Assembly (NCBI GenBank): GCA_019112825.1
Contig: DXIP01000013.1
Coordinates: forward strand, 62,001-126,000
Reading direction: 5' to 3'
DNA length: 64,000 bases
Source: Alistipes excrementigallinarum
GTDB lineage: Bacteria > Bacteroidota > Bacteroidia > Bacteroidales > Rikenellaceae
Shown: positions 7,727-15,015 of the stretch, piece after piece
Layout of the letters: every line of letters begins with the position of its first letter
Position numbering within the stretch: the stretch's first letter is position 1
Program-made: the position numbers and the translations under genes
Notes under the pieces: generated by a model
Databases searched by the model: none
What the model was told of the DNA's origin: nothing
Seen by the model: only the letters and a program-made list of their open reading frames with translations

Positions 7727-7734
7727 CAAATTTA
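7727..7734 (-). promoter_or_regulatory. -7 promoter element, FKBP lipoprotein operon
   Basis: TAAATTTG on the minus strand with a TTG upstream at roughly the right distance. The predicted transcript starts within about 10 bases of the start codon. Confidence 0.7.
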
Positions 7735-7798
7735 CAAAAACAATCCGAATTCACAGCAAGGAACGCGAAAAAAGGGACGAATCGTCTGCCGACGGACC

Positions 7799-7823
7799 AA
7801 AAAAAAGGACGGGGAAGCGTCCG
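7799..7823 (-). terminator. Terminator after small membrane protein gene
   Basis: On the minus strand GGACG-CTTCCC-CGTCC is followed by TTTTTTT, just after the stop codon of the 48-residue gene and before the next promoter. Confidence 0.7.
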
Positions 7824-7827
7824 TGCG

Positions 7828-7974
7828 CTATCCCCGCCGATAATGGTCGTGCCTCGGGTCCTGCATCCGTTGCAGGGCGTGCTGCCGGTGCATGTGGACA
7901 AGAACCACACCCAGGACGGCCAGCACGAAGAGGCCGAGCAGTACAAGAATGAATCCGAAGGGTATCTCCGTCAT
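7828..7974 (-). CDS. Small single-pass membrane protein (48 residues)
   Basis: A 48-codon frame with ATG at 7974 and TAG at 7828-7830. Residues 6-27 form one hydrophobic helix (FGFILVLLGLFVLAVLGVVL) followed by a His/Arg/Gln-rich basic tail (HMHRQHALQRMQDPRHDHYRRG). It lies 106 bases downstream of ruvA in the same direction and is followed immediately by a terminator, which supports it as the last gene of the ruvA transcript. Family unknown. The several His residues in the tail could bind metal, but this is speculation. It has no homologue I can name. Confidence 0.6.
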   Translation of the reverse strand: MTEIPFGFILVLLGLFVLAVLGVVLVHMHRQHALQRMQDPRHDHYRRG

Positions 7975-8080
7975 GGCTCGATGCGTTTAGCGCGGTGCCG
8001 ACATGACGCCGCACCCGGTCGGGTGCAAATCGGCTGCCACAAACGCTCCCGAGAGGCCGGCGGAGGTGCAAAAAGCCCGT

Positions 8081-8662
8081 TCAGAGCATCTTCAGAGCCA
8101 TGCGCACCATCTCCTCGACGGGAGCCGAGGGGTGTTCGCGGGCCAGCTTGCGCACGGCCTTCTCGGCCGCCCCCTTCGGGAAGCCGAGCATGACCAGCGC
8201 GGCGAGCGCCTCGTCGCACGTCTGGTCGTCGGGCCCGGCCGGCACGGCCTCCGAGGTGTCGAGCCCCGTGAGCTTGCCGCTCAGCTCGACGATGATTTTC
8301 TGCGCCGTCTTGAGGCCGAGCCCCTTGACGTTCTTCAGCAGCACGGCGTTGCCCGACCCGATGATGCCCTGCAGCTCGCGGGGCGAGTAGGTCGAGAGAA
8401 TCATCCGCGCCGTATTGCCCCCCACGCCCGAGACGCCGAGCAGCAGGCGGAAGAGCTCGCGCTCGACCTTCGAAGCGAAGCCGTAGAGCAGCTGCGCATC
8501 CTCGCGCACGATGTGGTGGACGTAGAGCTGCGCCTGCTCCGCATGCTCGATTTCCGTATAGGTCTGGAGCGAGATGTTGAGGTAGTAGCCCACCCCGCCG
8601 ACGTCGATAACGGCGTATGTCGGAGCGAGTTCCGCCACACGGCCGCTTATATATTCGTACAT
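8081..8662 (-). CDS. ruvA: Holliday junction branch migration protein RuvA
   Basis: 193 residues, normal length. Domain I is an OB fold (residues 1-63). Domain II carries two helix-hairpin-helix motifs: LLGVSGVGGNTARMIL around residues 74-90 and LLKNVKGLGLKTAQKIIVEL around 107-126. After an acidic linker, domain III (about 148-193) has the RuvB-contacting three-helix bundle (ALAALVMLGFPKGAAEKAV). It binds Holliday junctions as a tetramer and recruits RuvB, which is not in this window. It is transcribed divergently from the OmpH-like gene, with two -7 elements only 12 bases apart. Confidence 0.97.
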   Translation of the reverse strand: MYEYISGRVAELAPTYAVIDVGGVGYYLNISLQTYTEIEHAEQAQLYVHHIVREDAQLLYGFASKVERELFRLLLGVSGVGGNTARMILSTYSPRELQGIIGSGNAVLLKNVKGLGLKTAQKIIVELSGKLTGLDTSEAVPAGPDDQTCDEALAALVMLGFPKGAAEKAVRKLAREHPSAPVEEMVRMALKML

Positions 8663-8688
8663 GGTCTCAAAAATTAAGGGATAACGGG

Positions 8689-8696
8689 CAAAAATA
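8689..8696 (-). promoter_or_regulatory. -7 promoter element for ruvA
   Basis: TATTTTTG on the minus strand, 27 bases upstream of the ruvA ATG. Confidence 0.65.
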
Positions 8697-8708
8697 AAGA
8701 TTTTTTTT

Positions 8709-8716
8709 TACCTTTG
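8709..8716 (+). promoter_or_regulatory. -7 promoter element for OmpH-like gene, preceded by T9 tract
   Basis: TACCTTTG, 44 bases before the ATG at 8760. The nine T residues at 8701-8709 run directly into the box, within what should be the spacer to the -33 element. Slippage there would change promoter spacing. Confidence 0.65.
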
Positions 8717-8759
8717 TCGGAACAAAGTTGCATAAAAAACTCAAAAAATCAGACTCGAT

Positions 8760-9353
8760 ATGAAAAACATTTTGCTCACGGCGTGCATTGCGGCCCTCTC
8801 GCTGACGGCCTGCGACTCGAAAAGCGGCGCCGAGACGACGGCCGCCACTCCGGCCGCAACGACCGAGGCAACCGGCTGCGGCGAGGTCGCATACGTGCAG
8901 GTGGAGGCCGTGCTCGCGCAGAGCGACCTCTTTCTGACCGAGGGCGCCGCCCTGCAGGCCAAGACCGAGAAGGCCCAGAAGAGCTGGGCGCAGAAGGAGC
9001 AGAACCTCCAGTATGAGGCTGCCCAGCTGCAGGAGAAGTACCAGAAGGGGCTCATCACCACCAACGACGCCCAGGCCCAGCAGCAGAGCATCGAGAAGCG
9101 CGTAGCGGCCTACCAGAGCTCGGCCCAGAAGGAGGCCCAGACGCTCGACGAGGAGAATTACGTCTTCAACAACCGCGCCCAGGACCTCATCCACCGCGCC
9201 ATCCGGGCCATCAACGCCGACGGCCGCTACAAGCTCATCGTCAACGCTTCGGCCCTGCTCGATGCCGACACGACGCTCAACATCACCCCGGCCGTGCTGG
9301 CCAAGGTGAACGAGCTCTACGCCGCCGACAAGAAGGCTGCCGAGAAGAAGTAG
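8760..9353 (+). CDS. OmpH/Skp-like periplasmic chaperone lipoprotein
   Basis: 197 residues. The signal peptide ends in the lipobox LSLTAC (Cys 19), so the protein is lipidated, unlike soluble E. coli Skp. After an Ala/Thr linker, residues about 42-195 follow the OmpH pattern: a strand GEVAYVQVEAVLAQSD, a long charged and Gln-rich coiled-coil hairpin, and a returning strand YKLIVNASALLDADTTLNITPAVLAKVNELY. Skp-type trimers hold unfolded outer-membrane proteins in the periplasm. It has its own promoter and a strong terminator, so it is monocistronic. Confidence 0.85.
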   Translation: MKNILLTACIAALSLTACDSKSGAETTAATPAATTEATGCGEVAYVQVEAVLAQSDLFLTEGAALQAKTEKAQKSWAQKEQNLQYEAAQLQEKYQKGLITTNDAQAQQQSIEKRVAAYQSSAQKEAQTLDEENYVFNNRAQDLIHRAIRAINADGRYKLIVNASALLDADTTLNITPAVLAKVNELYAADKKAAEKK

Positions 9354-9381
9354 CGCGCAGCGCGACGCTTCGTCCGACCCC

Positions 9382-9423
9382 AAAACGGGATGTCCGCCTC
9401 CGGGCGCGACATCCCGTTTTTTT
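9382..9423 (+). terminator. Terminator of OmpH-like gene
   Basis: AAAACGGGATGTC pairs perfectly with GACATCCCGTTTT across a 13-base loop and runs into a T tract. Confidence 0.9.
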
Positions 9424-9424
9424 G

Positions 9425-9734
9425 TGCCGTGCCGGGTTTTCGGTGGCGGGGTTCGGTGCCGGGGTTCGGACGCCAGTTTTGGGACGCTGAGAAAGCCCCC
9501 TACCGCCCCTGCCCGTGAACCGCTGCTTTTCCGCACTCAGTACCCCCCGTCCCCGGCATCGCCCCGGGATAAGCCCGGTAGCGTTCCGACATTGCCCAGG
9601 TAATCCTCCCGCTATCGTCCCTGCCCCCGGTCGGCAGCCGGCCGCCAGGGACCCGGCAGGCCGGCGCATCCGCGGCTGCGGGCCGTCCCCCGCAACAAAT
9701 CGGGGCGGATGGCGGAAAGTCTCCAAATTTTTCC
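9425..9734. other. Non-coding spacer before cdaA
   Basis: About 310 GC-rich bases without a convincing gene. It starts with short GGGGTTCGGTGCC-type repeats and then becomes C-rich unique sequence. The cdaA frame is open upstream through this stretch, but the promoter at 9735 shows this part lies before the transcript. Confidence 0.5.
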
Positions 9735-9742
9735 TACATTTG
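9735..9742 (+). promoter_or_regulatory. -7 promoter element for cdaA
   Basis: TACATTTG, 28 bases before the chosen ATG at 9770. It is the main reason for rejecting the longer upstream frame. Confidence 0.7.
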
Positions 9743-9769
9743 CTCCGTAATAACCGTACGTACCGCTCT

Positions 9770-10570
9770 ATGGGTTTCGTTCCATTCACATTCATCGACT
9801 TCATCGACATCGTCCTCGTCGCCGCCATCATGTACTGGATTTACCGGATGACGAAGGGGACCAACGCCCCCTATATCCTCTCGGGCATCATCGCCATCTA
9901 TCTGCTGTGGGTCGTGGTCAAGACGCTCAACATGGAGTTGCTGTCGACCATCCTCGGGCAGTTAATCAGCGTCGGCGCCATCGCCCTGATTATCGTTTTC
10001 CAGCCCGAGCTGCGCCGCTTCCTGCAGGTCATCGGCATGCGCCAGAAGCACTTCAACTTCATCACCCGCATCTTCTCGGCCGGTGACGACCCGGCACAGA
10101 CCAACATCGTCCCCATCGTCACGGCCTGCCGCGAGATGGCCGAATCGATGACCGGAGCGTTAATCGTCATTGGCCAGCAGAGCGACCTGAGGCTCATTGC
10201 CGAGGGCGGCATCGCGCTGGACGCCAAGGTCTCCACGCCGCTGCTCAAGAACATCTTCTTCAAGAATGCTCCGCTGCACGACGGCGCCGTGCTCATCGAG
10301 GGCGACCGCATCGTGGCGGCGAAGTGCATCCTGCCCGTCACGCAGAGCGCCGTGCCCAAATCCTACGGCACGCGCCACCGGGCGGCCATCGGCATGAGCG
10401 AGATATCCGACGCCATCATCATCGTCGTTTCGGAGGAGACGGGCCACATCTCCATCGCGCAGGGGGGCAACATCCGGCGCGACATCGACCCCTCGCGGCT
10501 CCAGCAGACGCTGCAGCGCTACCTGAGCATCAACACGCGCAAGCGCACCAAGGGCGAGGTGGCCGAATAA
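9770..10570 (+). CDS. cdaA: Diadenylate cyclase CdaA
   Basis: 266 residues. Three membrane helices occupy about residues 8-75 (FIDFIDIVLVAAIMYWIY, LSGIIAIYLLWVVV, LISVGAIALIIVF). The cytosolic DAC domain follows, with the signature DGA in LHDGAVLI near residue 170 and the RHR motif in GTRHRAAIG near 202. It condenses two ATP into cyclic di-AMP, which controls osmolyte transport and wall homeostasis. Elsewhere cdaA often sits with cdaR and glmM; no such partner is beside it here. The C-terminal tail is basic. Confidence 0.95.
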   Translation: MGFVPFTFIDFIDIVLVAAIMYWIYRMTKGTNAPYILSGIIAIYLLWVVVKTLNMELLSTILGQLISVGAIALIIVFQPELRRFLQVIGMRQKHFNFITRIFSAGDDPAQTNIVPIVTACREMAESMTGALIVIGQQSDLRLIAEGGIALDAKVSTPLLKNIFFKNAPLHDGAVLIEGDRIVAAKCILPVTQSAVPKSYGTRHRAAIGMSEISDAIIIVVSEETGHISIAQGGNIRRDIDPSRLQQTLQRYLSINTRKRTKGEVAE

Positions 10571-10599
10571 ACAGAAGGCCGGGCACCGCACCCCGCCGC

Positions 10600-10700
10600 C
10601 CCAAAAAAGCGCCGCGAGCGACCCGCACAAGGCACCACCCCAAAAAGCGCCGCGCCCCAGCGACCCGCACAGGGCACACACCACCCCAAAAAACAAAGCG
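10600..10700. repeat. Degenerate ~40-45-bp repeat after cdaA
   Basis: CCCCAAAAAAGCGCCGC recurs at about 10601, 10640 and 10686, each followed by a related GCGACCCGCACAGGGCAC segment. The rest of 10571-10857 is GC-rich non-coding spacer with further CAAAGCGCCGC copies. No gene is evident between cdaA and the convergent lipoprotein. Confidence 0.65.
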
Positions 10701-10857
10701 CCGCACCACGAGTGCTCCGGCCCGACTTTTCCACCGTGTCCGTCCGAGGCCGGGTGCCCCACACCGCTCCCCAAACAAAGCGCCGCGTCGGGCGCCCCAT
10801 GCGGCAGCCGCCCCACCCTGCGCCGGTACAAAAGCGCATACGACCGTCAAACAACAG

Positions 10858-10891
10858 GCCCGGGACTCTCCAGTGAGACCCGGGCCCGGTT
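10858..10891 (-). terminator. Probable terminator hairpin
   Basis: GCCCGGG and CCCGGGC form a very stable stem around a 14-base loop, followed on the minus strand by CTGTTGTTTG. It is suited to ending the leftward lipoprotein transcript that stops at 10941. Confidence 0.5.
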
Positions 10892-10940
10892 CATTCAAGG
10901 AGGATTGGCGGCAGCTGCCCCCTCCCCGCCGGCCGACGCG

Positions 10941-11501
10941 TCAGAAGGCCCGCACGGCACGGACGTGCTGCGAGTAGTTCTTGATTTCGTCGCTGGGCTT
11001 GAAGCTCTTGGCATAGAGCCAACCGCCGCTGGCCTCGTACTTGCCCGTCTCGGTCGACGACCAATAGAGGAAGGTGACGCCCTGCGTCTCGAGCGGCGTG
11101 CCCTGCACGGCCACCAGCGCGGCATTGACCGCCTCGTGGCTGGCATTGATTTCGGCCATCTCGTTCACGGCCGGGAGGTACCACCCCTCGCCCAGCCCGG
11201 CGCACCAGGCAAAGGCCGGGAAGCGCTCCTGCCAGTTGTCCTGGCTCTTGACCTGCTCGAGGTTCACCGCACCGTTCTCCCGGTCGGCCGCACCGACCAC
11301 ATCGATGCCGCGCCCCGTCTGCCAGGGCAGCGAGGTCTCCTCGAGCGACAGAATCTTACCGTGGCGGCCGCCGTCAGTCACGCTGAAGACCACGCCGCGC
11401 ACGCCCTCCGCTTCGTAATAATCACCTACGCCGTATTTCGGGCTGCACCCGACCAGTGCCGTAAAGCAGACGGCATAGAGCAACAGTTTCATCCGGTTCA
11501 T
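10941..11501 (-). CDS. DUF1566/Lcl-domain lipoprotein
   Basis: 186 residues, lipobox ALVGC with Cys near 19. The N-terminal part has the Bacteroidota motif GDYYEAEGVRGVVF...GRHGKILSL. The C-terminal part resembles the Lcl C-terminal (DUF1566) fold: FAWCAGLGEGWYLPAVNEM, YWSSTE and the closing SQHVRAVRAF. It is a paralogue of the gene at 14345-14986. Such domains are often surface or periplasmic binding modules, but the ligand is unknown. It lies 57 bases downstream of the DUF4878-like lipoprotein gene and is probably co-transcribed. An internal ATG at 11492 would also leave a full signal peptide. Confidence 0.8.
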   Translation of the reverse strand: MNRMKLLLYAVCFTALVGCSPKYGVGDYYEAEGVRGVVFSVTDGGRHGKILSLEETSLPWQTGRGIDVVGAADRENGAVNLEQVKSQDNWQERFPAFAWCAGLGEGWYLPAVNEMAEINASHEAVNAALVAVQGTPLETQGVTFLYWSSTETGKYEASGGWLYAKSFKPSDEIKNYSQHVRAVRAF

Positions 11502-11558
11502 AATATCCTTCTTTTATGGTTTTACGATTGGCTTGCTGCAGAAAGAGGGCCGCTCATG

Positions 11559-12008
11559 CTACATGCCGAACCACTCGCTGGCCCACAGCACCGTGATGTC
11601 GACCTTCCAGAGTCCGTCGACCGGCACGAGCATCAGATATTCGGTCTGCTCGCCCACCTTGCACTCGACGTAGGCCACCTCGAGGTTGGGGTTGCCGTTA
11701 TCCTCGTCCGTCGTGATGCGCTCCGAGACGCACTCGACCTTCACCGGGCCCTGCGCCTTCCGCTTGGCAAGCTCCTCGGGGAACTGCTTCGTACGGGCGA
11801 TGTCGGCCGTCATGGCCAGCTCCAGCAGGTTGCGGCCGTCGAAGAGGACATAGTCGGCGGCAGCGCTGTCGCCGGCCGTGTAGAGCTCCATGAATCGCTG
11901 TGCGACCTCCTTCGGGGTTTTGGGATAGGCGCCCGACTGCCCGGCGCCGCAGGCGGTGATGCTCAGACCGAACATCAGCGCGAAGGTTAAAACGAAAAAT
12001 TTCTTCAT
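11559..12008 (-). CDS. DUF4878-like small lipoprotein
   Basis: 149 residues. Signal peptide with lipobox SITACG (Cys 20). The mature part fits a cystatin/NTF2-like fold of the DUF4878 type: KTPKEVAQRFMELYTAGDSAAADYVLFD, then strands GPVKVECVSERI, NLEVAYVECKV, TEYLMLVPVDGLWKVDI. These proteins are common Bacteroidota envelope lipoproteins of unknown role. The ATG at 12008 is chosen because the signal peptide begins there. A -7 element lies about 167 bases upstream, giving a long leader. It precedes the DUF1566 lipoprotein gene. Confidence 0.75.
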   Translation of the reverse strand: MKKFFVLTFALMFGLSITACGAGQSGAYPKTPKEVAQRFMELYTAGDSAAADYVLFDGRNLLELAMTADIARTKQFPEELAKRKAQGPVKVECVSERITTDEDNGNPNLEVAYVECKVGEQTEYLMLVPVDGLWKVDITVLWASEWFGM

Positions 12009-12174
12009 AGGTGTACGTATTTGGGGGTTGAGTTTTCCGCACACAAAGGGGAACTTCCAGCTCCGCCTCTTCAGAGCCGCCATGCGCCTACCCCACACAC
12101 CTGCCTTCCCGCACTGCTGCGGGTCGGCTCCACACTGCACATTCGCCTGACCGACAAGGAGACGAGGGTTTCTA

Positions 12175-12182
12175 CAAATTTA
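12175..12182 (-). promoter_or_regulatory. -7 promoter element for the two-lipoprotein operon
   Basis: TAAATTTG on the minus strand with a T-rich -33 region. The predicted leader is about 160 bases long. Confidence 0.55.
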
Positions 12183-12812
12183 ACCAATTTTTTTCAAAAA
12201 TCATAGTCCCGGCGCGGTTTAACCGTGTGAAGAGTCCCCGGCCGGGGGGAAGAGTCCTCGGCCGGGCGAAGCTCCCCGGCCGGGCGAACAGCACCCACCG
12301 CGACGACCGCAGGCCTCCGTCCGAAAACAAAAACAGCGGCCACAGCAGCGCCACCCGCTCGTAAAGAAAAGAGGCACCAGCGCCCCTCCCGAAAACCAAC
12401 GGGAGAAAACGGCGGCCTCACGGAGCGGCGGGGGATAAAAGGAAGAGGAAAGAGGCCTCCGCCCGGACCGGGCGCGAAGGGAATCGCAGCCCGCGGAGCC
12501 GAAGAGACAGCCCCCGCGCCCGAAAACAAGAAAAGAGGCAGCAGCGCCCCACCCGAAAACCAACGGAAGGAAACGGCGGCCTCACGGAGCGGCGGGGGAT
12601 AAAAGGAAGAGGAAAGAGGCCTCCGCCCGGACCGGGCGCGAAGGAAATCGCGGCCCGCGGAGCCGAAGAGACAGCCCCTGCACTCGGAAACAGGAAGAGA
12701 GGCAGCAGCACCCACCCGCATCCGGAAACCGACAGCAGCGCCCCTCCGCGACGACCGCAGGCCTCCACAAAAAAACAAACCAGCGGTGCCCGCGCCCCTT
12801 CCGCCCGGAAAC
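12183..12812. repeat. 164-bp imperfect tandem duplication and related units
   Basis: A segment starting near 12370 (GGCACCAGCGCCCCTCCCG) repeats 164 bases later near 12534, with about 90 percent identity over the full unit, followed by a third partial copy to about 12697. The outer flanks at 12300-12340 and 12745-12785 also share CGCGACGACCGCAGGCCTCC. The purine-rich strand is on top. Long open frames through it on the minus strand have no promoter or homology. Confidence 0.85.
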
Positions 12813-12843
12813 AAAAAGAGACCGCACCATGTGCGGTCTCTTC
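12813..12843 (-). terminator. secG terminator
   Basis: GAGACCGCAC-CAT-GTGCGGTCTC is an exact 10-bp stem, followed by TTTTTG on the minus strand, about 50 bases after the secG stop. Confidence 0.9.
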
Positions 12844-12894
12844 CTGTCTCTTCGGATTTTCTGCTCTCTGCCGGGGCAGCCTTCCGCAGAAAAA

Positions 12895-13281
12895 CTACTT
12901 GGCGGGAGTCTCCTCGGCCGGTGCGGCGGGCGTCTCCTCGGCCGGTGCGGCAGGAATCTCGGCCTGCGGCATGGCGGCGGGAGCCTCGGTCTCGATGACG
13001 CGCTCCTGCAGTGCCTTGGCATCCTCCGTAATGGCGCTGTTGCTCGTCGCTACGAGGCTCTTGTCCATGGCCAGCGTGGCCACGAGGCTCAGCACGACAA
13101 TCGCGATGGCCATGGCCCAGGTGAATTTCTCCAGGAAGTTCGTGGTTTCACGTACGCCCATCACCTGGTTCGATGCGCCGAAATTGGCGGCCATGCCGCT
13201 CTTGGGATTCTGCACCAACACCGCGAGAATCACCAGAACGCTCGCCACAAGTATCAGAGCAATACAAATCGTGTATAACAT
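12895..13281 (-). CDS. secG: Preprotein translocase subunit SecG
   Basis: 128 residues. Two membrane helices (about 3-22 and 53-73) flank the conserved cytosolic loop VLVQNPKSGMAANFGASNQVMGVR, with the usual NP.GG/GL region and the following helix FLEKFTWAMAIAI. The C-terminal tail is Pro/Ala/Glu-rich and contains an exact-looking duplicate of APAEETPA. SecG helps SecYEG translocate preproteins across the inner membrane. It is the last gene of a leftward cluster that begins with the sigma-54 activator, and a terminator follows. Confidence 0.96.
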   Translation of the reverse strand: MLYTICIALILVASVLVILAVLVQNPKSGMAANFGASNQVMGVRETTNFLEKFTWAMAIAIVVLSLVATLAMDKSLVATSNSAITEDAKALQERVIETEAPAAMPQAEIPAAPAEETPAAPAEETPAK

Positions 13282-13293
13282 ATCGGATGAATT

Positions 13294-13782
13294 TTAATTA
13301 TTTGTTTCTATCCTGCCAATAAGTTCGGCAAAGTAAACACTTTTTTCCGGATTTAGCAAACTTAATTTGCGATAAGTGTCAATCGCTTTCGCGCGAAGCC
13401 CCTGTGCGAGGTAAATCTCGGCCAGCTCCTCGCTTACGAGGTCCTCCTCGTCGGTCAGGTCGGCCTCGGTGCGCACCTCGCTCTCGGGCTCCCCCTCCTC
13501 GGCGACGATGCGCAGATGCTCCTCGCGCAGGAAGCGGTCGATGATATCCTCCGACGTGAGGAACGTGAGGGCTTCGGCGTCGACCGGCTCCCGTTCGAGC
13601 ACGCTCTCGCCGCGCCACGGAGCCACCGCCTCGAGCCGCTCGTCGCGCTCGCCGCGCACGAGGGCCCGCACCCGGCGCGCCGTCGCGAACCACTCGAAGC
13701 GCTTGAGCAGCGCATCGAGCTCCGCCTCGGAGGGGCGCTCCGACGTCCCGCCCGAAGCCACGTATTGCATGAAATCGGTCAT
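13294..13782 (-). CDS. Conserved protein with C-terminal TPR-like helices
   Basis: 162 residues, no signal peptide or membrane helix. The N-terminal part (FMQYVASGG...ELDALLKRFEWFATARRVRALV) is helical, the middle very acidic. The last 45 residues read as one TPR unit: SEELAEIYLAQGLRAKAIDTYRKLSLLNPEKSVYFAELI. Genes of this type stand between lptE and secG in other Bacteroidota, which this arrangement matches. The role is unknown; the position suggests a link to envelope biogenesis, which is inference only. It starts 14 bases after lptE. Confidence 0.8.
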   Translation of the reverse strand: MTDFMQYVASGGTSERPSEAELDALLKRFEWFATARRVRALVRGERDERLEAVAPWRGESVLEREPVDAEALTFLTSEDIIDRFLREEHLRIVAEEGEPESEVRTEADLTDEEDLVSEELAEIYLAQGLRAKAIDTYRKLSLLNPEKSVYFAELIGRIETNN

Positions 13783-13796
13783 CCTTCAGCCCCTTT

Positions 13797-14321
13797 TTAC
13801 CAGTTCGATGCCGACGCCTGGAAGATGTCGGTCACCAGTTTGTCCACAATCAGGGGAATCAGCTCGCCCTCGGCCTCGGTCAGCAGACGCGACGAGTCGT
13901 AGTCCTCGTAGGCCGAGAAGGTGCGGTTGAACGACATCTTCTCGTCGAGCGCGTTGGTAAAGCGGACCTTCACCGTGATGGTCAGGCGGTTGAGCAGCGC
14001 CGTATCCTCGCTCGAAACGGAGGCCGTCACCGAGGTGTAGTTGGTGATTTCACCCTCGAAGGCGAAGTCGCCCCCCTCGTCCACCTGCACCAGACGCGTA
14101 CGGCGCGAGAAGATGTCGACCAGCGCCTCGGTGAGCGTCGAGCTCAGGATGGGCGAGACCATCGTGGCGTTGTTGGGGAAGTAGGCCACCGAGAAGGTCT
14201 TGGCGTCGGGCGGAATCGAAGCGCCCGAGAGCGAGTACTTGATGGCCACGCCGCAGCCCACACCCGTCAAAAGGAGCGTAAGCAGAGTGACCCGAATAAT
14301 GGAAGAACGTATTTTCTTCAT
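13797..14321 (-). CDS. lptE: LPS-assembly lipoprotein LptE-like
   Basis: 174 residues; signal peptide with lipobox LLTGVGC (Cys 23). The mature sequence has the Bacteroidota LptE pattern IKYSLSGASIPPDAKTFSVAYFPNNA, then TLTEALVDIFSRRTRLVQVDEGGDFAFEGEITNY and a C-terminal amphipathic helix. LptE plugs the LptD barrel that inserts lipopolysaccharide in the outer membrane. The gene lies between the DUF1566 lipoprotein and the TPR gene in one leftward run; sigma-54 activator, lptE, TPR and secG form a conserved Bacteroidota order. Confidence 0.85.
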   Translation of the reverse strand: MKKIRSSIIRVTLLTLLLTGVGCGVAIKYSLSGASIPPDAKTFSVAYFPNNATMVSPILSSTLTEALVDIFSRRTRLVQVDEGGDFAFEGEITNYTSVTASVSSEDTALLNRLTITVKVRFTNALDEKMSFNRTFSAYEDYDSSRLLTEAEGELIPLIVDKLVTDIFQASASNW

Positions 14322-14344
14322 GTTCAGATGGAATTCTGTCTCAG

Positions 14345-14986
14345 TTAGAAGGCTGCAATGGCTCGTACCGGCTTAAAGGCATTCTTGGGCCGCGTTGTTC
14401 CGCCCGAATCCCAGGCCGTGGCATCATCCGATTCGGACGAAGTCCAATAGGGTTCCGCAACCAACGGATGGCCCTGCCGTACATTCAACGTCGAATCAAT
14501 CGCCGCTCTTCGACTCGAATGGAGCATATAGAGCTTGCTCCACTCGTCATACGCGGGCAGATACCATCCCTCGCCGAAGGTCTCACAATAGGCAAAGGCC
14601 GGATATTTGTCCCGCCACCCGCTGATTTTTACGATTTTATTCCAATTGGAGCGTCCATCCTCTTCGCTGGTGGCACCGGTTGCCTCCCCGTAATAGTTCG
14701 GGAAGTCAATCCACATGTTGACATCCCATTGACATTTCTTCTCCCTGAGGGAGAGAATCTTGCCGTGACGTCCCGTCGAATCTATCTGAAAAACGACACC
14801 CCGTTTTCCGTCCACATCATAAAAGTCGCCCACACGGTAAATCCCCTTACTATTCCGATAGACCGCATCCCGCTCAATCCGGGCAGCCTCCCGTTTTTCC
14901 CGAATGGAGCCGATGCAACCGACGTTCAGTATGCCTGCAGTCAACAAGACAACTGCGACAACCCTGTTAAAATAGATTCTTGCCAT
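14345..14986 (-). CDS. DUF1566/Lcl-domain lipoprotein (paralogue of 10941-11501)
   Basis: 213 residues; lipobox near residue 24 (NVGCIG). A charged linker leads to GDFYDVDGKRGVVFQIDSTGRHGKILSL and the DUF1566 part FAYCETFGEGWYLPAYDEW, PYWTSSESDDA, FKPVRAIAAF. It aligns along its length with the lipoprotein at 10941-11501. Local base composition is lower in GC than the neighbours (ATTTTTACGATTTTATTCC near 14627), unlike the surrounding core genes. It separates the sigma-54 activator from lptE, so it looks like an insertion by duplication or transfer into a conserved cluster. Confidence 0.8.
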   Translation of the reverse strand: MARIYFNRVVAVVLLTAGILNVGCIGSIREKREAARIERDAVYRNSKGIYRVGDFYDVDGKRGVVFQIDSTGRHGKILSLREKKCQWDVNMWIDFPNYYGEATGATSEEDGRSNWNKIVKISGWRDKYPAFAYCETFGEGWYLPAYDEWSKLYMLHSSRRAAIDSTLNVRQGHPLVAEPYWTSSESDDATAWDSGGTTRPKNAFKPVRAIAAF

Positions 14987-15015
14987 ATCACAATGTTTTA
15001 CGAGTTTGCTCGGGA

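Noticed and set aside
12194..12814. Leftward 206-codon frame over the 164-bp duplication
   Set aside because: Its repeats follow the DNA duplication, no domain is seen and it runs into the secG terminator.
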